From Patescibacteria group bacterium (lineage in GTDB: Bacteria; Patescibacteriota; Minisyncoccia; Phycocordibacterales; SBAW01), in contig JACOWS010000005.1 of NCBI GenBank assembly GCA_016176685.1, forward strand, positions 1 through 34,991: 34,991 bases of DNA, given 5' to 3'. Shown piece after piece: positions 23,712 through 32,212 of this stretch (its first letter is position 1; every line of letters starts with the position of its first letter). The notes under the pieces were generated by a model. That model saw only the letters and a program-made list of their open reading frames with translations. It made no database searches and had not been told where the DNA came from. A program made the position numbers and the translations under genes.

Positions 23712-23729
23712 TAGTATATACTAGGCGGG

Positions 23730-25490
23730 ATGAAATCCTACCGCCTGCGCGAGCGGCTGCACGACGAACTGATTTTTGACCTCTTGTATTCGCGGGGTAT
23801 CGAGGGAGAGCAGGATATTAAAAATTTTCTCGAGCCGGACTTTGTCCGCGACTCCGGCGACCCGTTTTTGTTGCCCGACATGGGCGTGGCGGTGGAGCGT
23901 CTGCTGTCTGCGAAGAAAAATGGCGAGCAGGTAGCCGTGTGGAGCGACTACGACTGCGACGGCATCCCCGGCGGGGTGATGCTCACCGAGTTTTTGCGCG
24001 CGGTGGGTTTTACAGCCCGGCACTACATCCCGCATCGCCACACGGAAGGATACGGGCTTAACGAAGACGGCCTTGCTGAACTCGCACAGACCGGTGTCAA
24101 AGTTATTATCACCATAGACCTTGGCACCACCGAGCACGAGTCTATATCCTATGCAAACAAAAAAGGAATTGATGTGATAGTTACCGACCACCACCAGGTG
24201 TCCCCCACATCATATGCTACTCCGGAGACTGAGCCACCCGCGAAGCGGGTAATAGGATCCGGGGCGGCATATGATGTGGGAAATTTGCCTCCGGCGCTCG
24301 CGGTCATCAACCCCAAGCGCGCCGATTCGGCATACCCATTCAACGGCCTGTGCGGCGCCGGCGTGGCGTGGAAGCTGGTGCAGGCGATTTTGTCAAAAAT
24401 GAGAGAGGGCGGGCAACCCTTCGACTACGCAGAGGGTAAAGAAAAGTGGCTCCTAGACCTTGTGGGATTGGCAACCCTGTCCGATATGGTTCCCTTGGTG
24501 GGAGAAAATAGGATGCTCGCGCACTTTGGGCTCACGGTGATGCGTCGCAACCGCCGCCCGGGGTTTGCCGCACTCCTAAAGCTTTTGCGTATAAAATCGC
24601 ACACGCTTACCGAGGACGATATCGGGTTTATGGTGGCGCCGCGCATCAACGCCGCCTCACGCATGGACAGTCCGGAAGCGGCCGCCCGGCTTTTAGCAAC
24701 AGAAGACCCGGCAGAAGCGCGCGAGCTTGGCGAGGCGCTCGAAGCGCTCAACAACCAGCGCAAGGGCTTGGTTGCCGCGACGGTCAAAGAGGCAAATCAT
24801 CGCCTCGCGCAAACATCAGTCGAGAGTCCGGTCATTGTGATGGGCAGCCCTTCGTGGCGGCCGGGGATATTGGGGCTTGTGGCAAACTCGCTTATGGGCG
24901 CACATGGCAAGCCGGTTTTTTTGTGGGGTAGGGAAGGAGGTGAAACTCTCAAAGGGTCATGCCGCTCCGATGGCGCGCTAAACGTGGTTGACCTTATGGG
25001 CACCGCCCAAAGAGCTCTGCCCGACGGGGTGTTTGAAGATTTTGGCGGGCACCATGCGGCAGGCGGATTCTCACTCACGCAAGAGCGAGTACACGAGCTG
25101 CCAACGCGGCTCGCCGGTGCGTACGAAACTTTGCGCAAGATCTCTTCAGTAGTTGAGCCGGTTGTGCTGGAGCGCGAGGTAGACCTTGCGGAAGTAGGCC
25201 ACGCCCACACAGCGTTGGCGCGACTGGCCCCCTTTGGCGAAGGCAATCGCAAGCCGCTTTTTATCTTCCCGCGTGTTTCTCTCGAGGGAGTGCGGATGTT
25301 TGGTAAGGCGCAGGACCACTTGGAAATAAAGTTGAGCAAGAACGGAGTGCGAGTACCGGGTGTTTCATTTTTCTCTAGTCAGGATTCTTTTTCAAAAAAA
25401 GTAGAAGCAGGATTGACCGCCGACATAGTAGGGCATATAGAAAACGATTGGCGCGGCGGTCCACGCGTCCGTGTTACGGATGTTATCTAA
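23730..25490 (+). CDS. recJ: Single-stranded-DNA exonuclease RecJ
   Basis: SDYDCDGIPGGVML, VIVTDHHQV, LCGAGVAWKL, INAASRMDSP, GGHHAAGGFSL; carries an in-frame insertion. Confidence 0.95.
   Translation: MKSYRLRERLHDELIFDLLYSRGIEGEQDIKNFLEPDFVRDSGDPFLLPDMGVAVERLLSAKKNGEQVAVWSDYDCDGIPGGVMLTEFLRAVGFTARHYIPHRHTEGYGLNEDGLAELAQTGVKVIITIDLGTTEHESISYANKKGIDVIVTDHHQVSPTSYATPETEPPAKRVIGSGAAYDVGNLPPALAVINPKRADSAYPFNGLCGAGVAWKLVQAILSKMREGGQPFDYAEGKEKWLLDLVGLATLSDMVPLVGENRMLAHFGLTVMRRNRRPGFAALLKLLRIKSHTLTEDDIGFMVAPRINAASRMDSPEAAARLLATEDPAEARELGEALEALNNQRKGLVAATVKEANHRLAQTSVESPVIVMGSPSWRPGILGLVANSLMGAHGKPVFLWGREGGETLKGSCRSDGALNVVDLMGTAQRALPDGVFEDFGGHHAAGGFSLTQERVHELPTRLAGAYETLRKISSVVEPVVLEREVDLAEVGHAHTALARLAPFGEGNRKPLFIFPRVSLEGVRMFGKAQDHLEIKLSKNGVRVPGVSFFSSQDSFSKKVEAGLTADIVGHIENDWRGGPRVRVTDVI
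24204..24280. repeat. In-frame palindromic insertion element, copy 2
   Basis: Core 24224-24268 matches 4288-4332 at 43/45; arms CCCACATCATATGC / GCATATGATGTGGG. Confidence 0.92.
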
Positions 25491-25595
25491 CTCGTTATTT
25501 TAAAGGCTGCTCCTTTTCGGAAATTTCTCTGCATTGGTGTTACACAACATCTCCGACATTCACCCCGCTATTTACAATGCTCTCCCCCTACTGCA

Positions 25596-25633
25596 ACACA
25601 CTAACTCATAGCTATAGCGTATACTTAGTGTGT
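25596..25633. repeat. Palindrome C1: ACACACTAA-CTCATAGCTATAGC...-TTAGTGTGT
   Basis: 9-bp arms; TAACTCATAGCTATAGC shared with 26223 element. Confidence 0.85.
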
Positions 25634-26207
25634 GGGGAAATTAGAGGTAGAACATACCAGAAGGCAAAGACGAACCGACCTTCAAAAGGTGGTGCTTGGC
25701 ACTGTTGCAGCCGCCGGCGTATTGAGTATTGCGCTGGTGGCGCCAAATGTACTCGGGGCTCTTAGTAAGTTGGGAATGATCCCCACGAAAAGACAACCCG
25801 ACTCTATCCGTGCCGCACGCAACCGGTTGGTACATCATGGCTTTTTACAGTACGAAGGGAAGATGTTGCGCTTGACGGCAGAGGGAGAGAAAAAACTTCG
25901 TTCGCTCGAACTACACAACTATCAGATCCCTAAACAAAAACGGTGGGACAAAAAATGGCGCGTCCTTATTTTTGATATCCCTGAAAAAAGAAAATCATTG
26001 CGAGAAAAAATACGCCGTACCCTTGCGGTCATCGGTTTTGTGCGGCTGCAAGACAGTGTGTGGATCTACCCGTACCCGTGCGAAGATCTTATTACGCTGC
26101 TCAAGGCAGATTTTAAAATAGGGAAGGATGTGCTGTATATGATAGTCGACACGCTCGAATATGACGCGCCAATTAGAGAGCGGTTTGATTTAAGTGTTTT
26201 GTCCTAA
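25632..26207 (+). CDS. PaaX-like C-terminal (Cas2-fold-like) transcriptional regulator
   Basis: KRWDKKWRVLIFDIPEKRKSLREKIRRTLAVIGFVRLQDSVWIYPYPCEDLI; wHTH-like region LRLTAEGEKKL; probable GTG start. Confidence 0.75.
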   Translation: MGKLEVEHTRRQRRTDLQKVVLGTVAAAGVLSIALVAPNVLGALSKLGMIPTKRQPDSIRAARNRLVHHGFLQYEGKMLRLTAEGEKKLRSLELHNYQIPKQKRWDKKWRVLIFDIPEKRKSLREKIRRTLAVIGFVRLQDSVWIYPYPCEDLITLLKADFKIGKDVLYMIVDTLEYDAPIRERFDLSVLS

Positions 26208-26215
26208 AATAACAA

Positions 26216-26254
26216 ACGCATTAACTCATAGCTATAGCAACAAGCTAATGCGTG
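26216..26254. repeat. Palindrome C2: ACGCATTA-ACTCATAGCTATAGC...-TAATGCGT
   Basis: 8-bp arms; same core and orientation as C1 but compensated arms. Confidence 0.85.
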
Positions 26255-26344
26255 GTGTTTTTATCCTGTTGAAAAAGGTTTAAAAAACGATGTCAAAAAT
26301 AAAAAAAGAGTCGATTTTACTCTTTGTGCGCTATACTGCAACCC

Positions 26345-26782
26345 ATGGAGCGGATTGTCATACACACAGACGGCGGGGCACGAGGGAACCCCGGCCCCGC
26401 AGGTATTGGCGCGATAATCGCTGATGAAAACGGAAAAGTTCTGAAGGAAATTTCCGCATACATCGGCGAGCAGACCAACAACTACGCCGAATACGAAGCA
26501 CTCATCCGCGCACTGGGAGAAGCAAAACTGCTGTTTGGCGCCGCACTGCGCGACATGCGGGTAGAGGTGATGATGGACTCGGAGTTGGTGGTGCGCCAAC
26601 TCGCCGGCATTTATAAAGTAAAAGATGTGGGACTAAAAGAACAGTTTGCCCGCGTGGCGGCGCTACGCGCGAGCGACCTGCCCAATCTTATCTTTTCGCA
26701 TGTGCGGCGCGAGGCAAATATCCGCGCCGACGAGTTGGTAAACGCGGCACTTGATGGGCATTTGAGTAAGGCTAGGGTATAG
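26345..26782 (+). CDS. rnhA: Ribonuclease HI family protein
   Basis: IHTDGGARGNPGPAGIGAII, NNYAEYEALIRAL, MMDSELVVRQL, HVRREANIRADELVNAALD. Confidence 0.95.
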   Translation: MERIVIHTDGGARGNPGPAGIGAIIADENGKVLKEISAYIGEQTNNYAEYEALIRALGEAKLLFGAALRDMRVEVMMDSELVVRQLAGIYKVKDVGLKEQFARVAALRASDLPNLIFSHVRREANIRADELVNAALDGHLSKARV

Positions 26783-26814
26783 TCTCTGCCGCAACCCGGG
26801 GCCGGGTTGCGGCT

Positions 26815-28296
26815 ATGACTTCCGGCGGATTTTTATATGCAACAGCTGCAGGCGCGTGTGCGGGAGTCGCCGCCGGCCTCTTTGGCGCGGCGGGGAGTTT
26901 TGCGGCCGCGGCGCTTGTACTATCTGCCGTATTGTTGTTAGTTGGCCGCACGCGGCCTCTCGTGCTTTTTGCCGCCGCGGCCGCCGCGGCCGCGGCACTG
27001 GGGCTTGTCCGCACAGACTTGTTTTTGCAAGCGCGACAGCAAGACACCATAGCCGAGTTTGCGGGAAATACCTCGGTAGTTAAAGGTACGGTGGCCGCAG
27101 ACCCGGACAAGCGCGCGACCTCTTTGCGCCTTACCGTGTCGGTGGTCTCGGCTGGCGGGGAAGTGGCGCAGGGAACCCTCCTTGCAGTGGTGCCTAGAGA
27201 AACGGCCGTTTCCTACGGCGACCATGTTACTCTTTCGGGGAAGGTTACGCTACCGGAAGTATTTGAAACAGATACCGGCCGCACGTTTAACTACCCGGCG
27301 TACCTTAGCGTGCAAGGCGTTTCTGCCATGATGCAGTACGCGCAGGTTATAGATAGTGCGCGAGGGGCGCCTTCGCCGCGACGTTTTTTATTTTCAATAA
27401 AGCAGGAGTTTGAGCGCTCGCTTGAGCGCACGTTCCCCGAGCCGGATGTGTCGCTTATGGAGGGGTTGTTGCTGGGCGAGCGGCGCGGGTTGCCGCAAGA
27501 GGTAACGCAAGCGTTTGTGGCATCGGGCCTCATACACATAGTGGTACTTTCCGGCTATAACATCTCTATCGTGTCCGAGGCAATACTGCGCTCGCTTTCT
27601 TTTTTACCGCGCACCGTCGGCTACTCGTTGGGCGGGGTGGGGATGGTGCTCTTTGCACTGCTCACCGGCGGCGGCGCCACCACGGTGCGTGCGTGCATCA
27701 TGGGGCTCATTGCAATACTCGCCCGCTACCTCCATCGAGAGTCCGCCGCACTGCGCGCGCTGGCTCTCGCTGCGGCCGGCATGGCGCTGTGGAACCCGCT
27801 GGTGCTATTACACGATCCTTCTTTTATCCTTTCGGTTCTTGCGACGTTTGGGCTTGTCACGCTTTCTCCCGCAATCGAGCGGCGCGTGCCGAAATTTTTA
27901 AAAAAGATGCCACAGGTTGCCTCTATTGCCGCCTCAACCATCGCCGTGCAGCTTTATATACTTCCGGCATTGCTCTACCAAACCGGCATACTTTCTTTTT
28001 TGGCGCTGCCGGCAAACATGCTGGTGTTGCCTATGGTGCCCGCGGCGATGCTTGCGGGTTTTGCCGCGGGGATAGCAGGGTTACTGCACCCCGCCCTCGC
28101 GTTTTTTGCGGCTCTCCCCGCAGACCTTTTGCTCAAATGGATGCTGGTGGTCGCAAAAACGACTACCGCTATACCGCTTTCCGCAACTACCCTGCCCGCG
28201 CTCCCTACATGGGTTGTCGTCGCGGTGTATATACCGCTCACTTGGCTGGCTATTTTTGTGTATCGGCGAAACGCCGCTCACACACGCTCCAGTTGA
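26815..28296 (+). CDS. comEC: ComEC/Rec2 family competence membrane protein
   Basis: LLLGERRGLPQEVTQAFVASGLIHIVVLSGYNISIV, TGGGATTVRACIMG. Confidence 0.93.
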   Translation: MTSGGFLYATAAGACAGVAAGLFGAAGSFAAAALVLSAVLLLVGRTRPLVLFAAAAAAAAALGLVRTDLFLQARQQDTIAEFAGNTSVVKGTVAADPDKRATSLRLTVSVVSAGGEVAQGTLLAVVPRETAVSYGDHVTLSGKVTLPEVFETDTGRTFNYPAYLSVQGVSAMMQYAQVIDSARGAPSPRRFLFSIKQEFERSLERTFPEPDVSLMEGLLLGERRGLPQEVTQAFVASGLIHIVVLSGYNISIVSEAILRSLSFLPRTVGYSLGGVGMVLFALLTGGGATTVRACIMGLIAILARYLHRESAALRALALAAAGMALWNPLVLLHDPSFILSVLATFGLVTLSPAIERRVPKFLKKMPQVASIAASTIAVQLYILPALLYQTGILSFLALPANMLVLPMVPAAMLAGFAAGIAGLLHPALAFFAALPADLLLKWMLVVAKTTTAIPLSATTLPALPTWVVVAVYIPLTWLAIFVYRRNAAHTRSS

Positions 28297-28843
28297 GGTT
28301 TTCAAAAAACGCGTCTATATATTTTCCTTTGCCCGCGGCGCCGTAGTCGAGTACAAACGCGTGCTCCCACACATCGAGCGCCACAATAATGGGCAGTGTT
28401 GCAAAGTGCCCTATGTGCTGTTCACTGCTCCAACCGACCAAAAATTGTTTTGCTTCCTGGTCGAAGTACAACAGCGCCCAGCCTGGGCCGCGCATGCCGG
28501 CCACATGCCGCATTTCCTCTAAGCAATAGTCAGAGTCGTTGTATTGCTGTTTTAGAACTTGACCGAGCATTGAATCTCGGCTCAATGCTTTAGGTCCACC
28601 CTCAAACTGGGGGAAGTACAGCTCGTGCAAACGCATTCCGCCAAACTCAAAACTGCGGCGGCGCATCAGCTCGGCTATAGCCGGCGCATTTTTTTCACTA
28701 TCTTTCATCAACTCGCCTGCGAGCGCGGTCATCGCGTTAAAATTTTTAACGTAACCGGCATACAGCCCCAGGTGCTGCTTAATAGACTCGGCGGAAATGC
28801 CCTTAAGCTTGGGGATAGTAAACTTTTTTTCTTGGTATTGCAT
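28250..28843 (-). CDS. Fe/Mn superoxide dismutase family protein
   Basis: HLGLYAGYVKNFNAM, GGMRLHELYFPQF, GPGWALLYFD, IVALDVWEHAFVLDYG; overlaps comEC 3' end convergently. Confidence 0.88.
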   Translation of the reverse strand: MQYQEKKFTIPKLKGISAESIKQHLGLYAGYVKNFNAMTALAGELMKDSEKNAPAIAELMRRRSFEFGGMRLHELYFPQFEGGPKALSRDSMLGQVLKQQYNDSDYCLEEMRHVAGMRGPGWALLYFDQEAKQFLVGWSSEQHIGHFATLPIIVALDVWEHAFVLDYGAAGKGKYIDAFFENLNWSVCERRFADTQK

Positions 28844-28881
28844 ATATAAGCAGTATAACGCAGTCCACAGGCACTTCTGTA

Positions 28882-28918
28882 GGGGGGGGGTTGCAAAAAA
28901 ACACAGTTGTGCTATTGT
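28882..28918 (+). promoter_or_regulatory. G9 homopolymer abutting candidate promoter TTGCAA-16-TATTGT
   Basis: AGGGGGGGGGTTGCAAAAAAACACAGTTGTGCTATTGT. Confidence 0.5.
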
Positions 28919-28961
28919 TGTGTCGGACGATTTTGGGACGGAAGCGCAAAGGGAGGAAACC

Positions 28962-29207
28962 ATGCGCACTTTTATTCTCGCAGCAATGCTTTTTTTCTGT
29001 GCCAGCGCTTTGCAGGCACAGGAGGTCAATGGCGGTAAGGGGGACCAGGCCCCTCTCTACCAGCCGGCGGTGAATGCCGCCGGCAAGGCAGACCGAGCCA
29101 GCTCGGTCTTCCGCAAGAACAGCTCGGCCCCGGCCAAGGAGCTGATGCGGCCGGGGGAACGCAAATACGCTCCCATTGGGGAACACCCCAGCTTCATGCA
29201 GGCCTGA
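28962..29207 (+). CDS. Small putative secreted orphan protein (81 aa)
   Basis: GGGAGGAAACC-ATG; signal peptide MRTFILAAMLFFCASALQAQ; terminator downstream. Confidence 0.75.
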   Translation: MRTFILAAMLFFCASALQAQEVNGGKGDQAPLYQPAVNAAGKADRASSVFRKNSSAPAKELMRPGERKYAPIGEHPSFMQA

Positions 29208-29217
29208 CAAGTTTTTG

Positions 29218-29252
29218 GGCGGCGCGAGCAATCGCGCCGCCTCTCTTTTTTA
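29218..29252 (+). terminator. Rho-independent terminator GGCGGCGCGA-gcaa-TCGCGCCGCC-TCTCTTTTTT
   Basis: 10-bp GC stem and T-run. Confidence 0.93.
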
Positions 29253-29267
29253 TGTATAGTGCGCGGT

Positions 29268-30125
29268 ATGCAAAAGTTTTGGCGCTACCGCTCGTACTTT
29301 TTTGTCGGGTTCCTTGCACTTTTTACTTCAGCGCTATGGGTTGCGGTGTTTGCCGCAACCCCAAGCGGTGTACTCACCGTCGCGGTGCTCGACGTCGGGC
29401 AGGGCGACTCTATATATATAGAGTCGCCGACCGGGCAACAGCTCGTGATAGACGGTGGGCCGGGGAGCGCACTTTTGCAGGCACTCCCCGCCGTGATGCC
29501 TATGGGCGACCGTTCGCTTGACGCCATTGTCGAGACGCACCCCGATGCCGACCACATTAGCGGGTTTGTCGACCTCCTTGCCCGCTACACCGTAGATATA
29601 TTTATTAAGCCGGGGATAGCAAAAGATACTGCAACCGCCCGCGCGCTTGAGCGGGAAGTGGCGGATAAAAAAATCTCGACCTACCTTGCGCGCCGCGGCA
29701 TGTGGCTGGAGCTCGGCGGGGGAGCCGAGCTCCACATCCTTTCCCCGGAGCGCGATGTTTCGCGCATTACAAAAACAAACGACGGCGCGGTGGTCGCGCA
29801 CTTGGTCTATGGCAAGACCACTATGCTGTTTATGGCGGATGTGTCCAGTGCGGTGGAAAACCGCCTGGTGTTGCTTGATGGCACGGGGCTCAAGAGCGAC
29901 ATACTAAAAGTAGCCCATCACGGCTCAAAATATTCCAGCGCCAGCGCCTTTCTTTCCGCCGTTTCGCCTGCCGCCGCGGTTATTTCTGTCGGCAAAAACT
30001 CATACGGCCACCCCACAGACCAGGCGCTTTCTCGGCTTGCGGCGTATAGCGGCGAGATACTGCGTACCGACCAGGCCGGTACTATCGTATTTGTCTCGGA
30101 TGGGGAAAACTTTGTCCGAAAATAG
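29268..30125 (+). CDS. ComEC C-terminal-like metallo-beta-lactamase-fold hydrolase
   Basis: VLDVGQGDSIYIESPTGQQLVIDGG, ETHPDADHISGFVDLL, DILKVAHHGSKYSS, SVGKNSYGHPT. Confidence 0.93.
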   Translation: MQKFWRYRSYFFVGFLALFTSALWVAVFAATPSGVLTVAVLDVGQGDSIYIESPTGQQLVIDGGPGSALLQALPAVMPMGDRSLDAIVETHPDADHISGFVDLLARYTVDIFIKPGIAKDTATARALEREVADKKISTYLARRGMWLELGGGAELHILSPERDVSRITKTNDGAVVAHLVYGKTTMLFMADVSSAVENRLVLLDGTGLKSDILKVAHHGSKYSSASAFLSAVSPAAAVISVGKNSYGHPTDQALSRLAAYSGEILRTDQAGTIVFVSDGENFVRK

Positions 30126-30139
30126 TGACAGGCCAACTA

Positions 30140-30216
30140 CCCAAAAAGCAAACAAAAAAGAGAGCGCTCCGGGCCGCTAGGCCAAGTCTTACTCTCTTTT
30201 TTGTTTGCTTTTTGGG
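30140..30216. repeat. Long palindrome, family B copy 2 (inverted relative to copy 1)
   Basis: 25-bp perfect arms CCCAAAAAGCAAACAAAAAAGAGAG / CTCTCTTTTTTGTTTGCTTTTTGGG; core reverse complement matches copy 1 at 26/27. Confidence 0.95.
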
Positions 30217-30222
30217 GTGGTC

Positions 30223-30465
30223 CTAAATAACCCCCGCTGTTTTAAGTGTTTTGTAGGCGCCGCGTTTGGTAAGCGTTTTAAACCCTTTGGTAGAGAGGGT
30301 AACCACCACCGTGCGGTTGAGCTCCGGCACAAAAACACGCTTTTTTTGCATGTTGGGTTGTTTGCGGACAGAGCCGGTGGGGTTGTACTTGGTGGCGCGT
30401 ACGCGGTTGCTGTACCCGCCGCCTACCCGGGAGCCCTTTTTGGTGACTGGACAAATTTTCGCCAT
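30223..30465 (-). CDS. rpmB: 50S ribosomal protein L28
   Basis: MAKICPVTKKGSRVGGGYSNRVRATKYNPTG...RVFVPELNRTVVVTLSTKGFKTLTKRG. Confidence 0.92.
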   Translation of the reverse strand: MAKICPVTKKGSRVGGGYSNRVRATKYNPTGSVRKQPNMQKKRVFVPELNRTVVVTLSTKGFKTLTKRGAYKTLKTAGVI

Positions 30466-30497
30466 AGAGATACGCATGGTACCATACGAAAACACCT

Positions 30498-31133
30498 ATG
30501 CAAATAGACGTTATCTTTGGCGTTTTGGTCCTGCTGTTTTCCGTAATACTCCACGAGGTGGCGCACGGCTACATGGCCGACTACCTGGGCGACCCGACCG
30601 CGCGCCACTCGGGGCGGCTCACGCTCAACCCTATTTCGCACATAGACCCGTTTGGTTCGGTTATTCTGCCGGCGTTGTTGGCACTCACGCATTCGCCGTT
30701 TCTCATCGGCTATGCCAAGCCGGTGCCCTACAACCCCTACAACCTGCGCGGTTTTTATGGCGAGGCCCTGGTGGCTTTTGCCGGCCCGGCAACCAACATT
30801 GCTCTGGCACTGTTGTTTGGCCTCACCATACGTTTTTTTGGCGCACTCCTTAGCCCAGCATTGGTGAGCGCATTTGCGGTGGTGGTGTACATCAACATAC
30901 TCCTGGCGCTTTTTAACCTTGTCCCTCTGCCGCCCCTGGACGGCTCCAAGGTACTCTCCGCGATTTTGCCGACGCGCCTCGCGCTTGGCTACCACAACTT
31001 CCGCGCCTCCTTTGAGCGGCTCGGGATGTTTTCCGGTCTACTGCTTATTTTGGTTTTTTTGTACCTCTTTTCTCCATTCTTCTTCGCGCTCTTACGCAGT
31101 ACCTTCACGCTTTTGACAGGCGTGGGTATATAA
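30498..31133 (+). CDS. Site-2 protease family (M50) membrane metallopeptidase
   Basis: SVILHEVAHGYMADYLGDPTA (HExxH), NLVPLPPLDGSKVL. Confidence 0.93.
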   Translation: MQIDVIFGVLVLLFSVILHEVAHGYMADYLGDPTARHSGRLTLNPISHIDPFGSVILPALLALTHSPFLIGYAKPVPYNPYNLRGFYGEALVAFAGPATNIALALLFGLTIRFFGALLSPALVSAFAVVVYINILLALFNLVPLPPLDGSKVLSAILPTRLALGYHNFRASFERLGMFSGLLLILVFLYLFSPFFFALLRSTFTLLTGVGI

Positions 31134-31163
31134 AGTAGAGTACGGGCACTCCCGCTTGGGCGG

Positions 31164-31189
31164 CCTGCCTGCCGTCAGGCAGGGTTTTT
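31164..31189 (+). terminator. Hairpin CCTGCCTG-ccgt-CAGGCAGG followed by GTTTTT, upstream of rpsL
   Basis: 8-bp stem plus T-run. Confidence 0.65.
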
Positions 31190-31197
31190 AATTCCAC

Positions 31198-31608
31198 ATG
31201 GCACGCATCAACCAACTCATACGCAAAGGGCGCAAGGTCCGCCCCACCAAGTCTAAGTCGCCCGCTTTGGCGCGTGGCTTCAACGTGCTTGAAAACCGCC
31301 CGGTCTTTTACCCTTCGCCCTTTAAACGCGGCGTATGCACCAAGGTAACCACCACCACCCCGCGCAAGCCAAACTCCGCTATCAGGAAAATTGCGAGAGT
31401 TCGGCTCACCAACGGACAGGAAATAACCGCCTACATCCCCGGCGAAGGGCACAACCTCCAGGAGCATTCGGTGGTGTTGGTGCGCGCCGGCCGCGTAAAA
31501 GACATCAATGTGCGCTACCAGGTGGTGCGCGGCAAGCTCGACGCCGCCGGGGTAGAGAAGCGCGGCGTTTCCCGCAGCCGCTACGGGGTTAAGCGCGCTA
31601 AGAAATAA
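31198..31608 (+). CDS. rpsL: 30S ribosomal protein S12
   Basis: [51 protein letters not shown]. Confidence 0.98.
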   Translation: MARINQLIRKGRKVRPTKSKSPALARGFNVLENRPVFYPSPFKRGVCTKVTTTTPRKPNSAIRKIARVRLTNGQEITAYIPGEGHNLQEHSVVLVRAGRVKDINVRYQVVRGKLDAAGVEKRGVSRSRYGVKRAKK

Positions 31609-31617
31609 AAGAAATTT

Positions 31618-32088
31618 ATGCGCAGACCGGTAAAAAACAGAAACATCGTCGGCCCGGACCTTACCTACCACTCGGTCAAGGTTGAGAAATTTATAAACTC
31701 CGTGATGTGGGACGGCAAAAAGTCGACCGCGCGCAAGGTAGTGTACGGCGCACTCGAGAGCATCAAAAAGCTCGCCAAGACAGAGACCCCCTTGGAGGTT
31801 TTTGAAACAGCGATACGCAACGTGGGCCCCACGATGGAGATACGCTCGCGCCGCGTGGGCGGTGCCAACTACCAGGTACCGCGCGAGGTGACCCCGGCGC
31901 GCCGCCAAGCACTGGCTTTTAAGTGGATTTTGCTCGCCGCCCGCTCGGGCAAAGGCAAGCCCATGGCGGAGAAGTTGGCGACCGAGTTAATGGCCGCCGC
32001 CAACAACGAGGGCAGCGCCATAAAAAAGAGAGACGACACGCACCGCATGGCCGAGGCCAACAAAGCATTTGCCCATTTTGCCTGGTAA
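31618..32088 (+). CDS. rpsG: 30S ribosomal protein S7
   Basis: NVGPTMEIRSRRVGGANYQVPREVTPARRQALAFKWIL. Confidence 0.98.
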   Translation: MRRPVKNRNIVGPDLTYHSVKVEKFINSVMWDGKKSTARKVVYGALESIKKLAKTETPLEVFETAIRNVGPTMEIRSRRVGGANYQVPREVTPARRQALAFKWILLAARSGKGKPMAEKLATELMAAANNEGSAIKKRDDTHRMAEANKAFAHFAW

Positions 32089-32092
32089 TGTA

Positions 32093-32117
32093 ATCATAGA
32101 GGCGACGCCTCTATGAT
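32093..32117. repeat. 25-nt palindrome ATCATAGAGGCG-A-CGCCTCTATGAT
   Basis: Exact reverse complement of 7679-7703. Confidence 0.9.
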
Positions 32118-32212
32118 GCGGTGGGATGGCAAATGACAATTTGACAGTAGACGCTGCGGTCGCTAAGGTGGCCGCAGCGTTCTTGTTAAGTGTTAGGTAA
32201 TGGAGATCGGCG

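Noticed and set aside
25632-26207. CRISPR adaptation Cas2
   Set aside because: The domain is Cas2-fold-like but looks PaaX-type, and there is no CRISPR array or other cas gene in the window.
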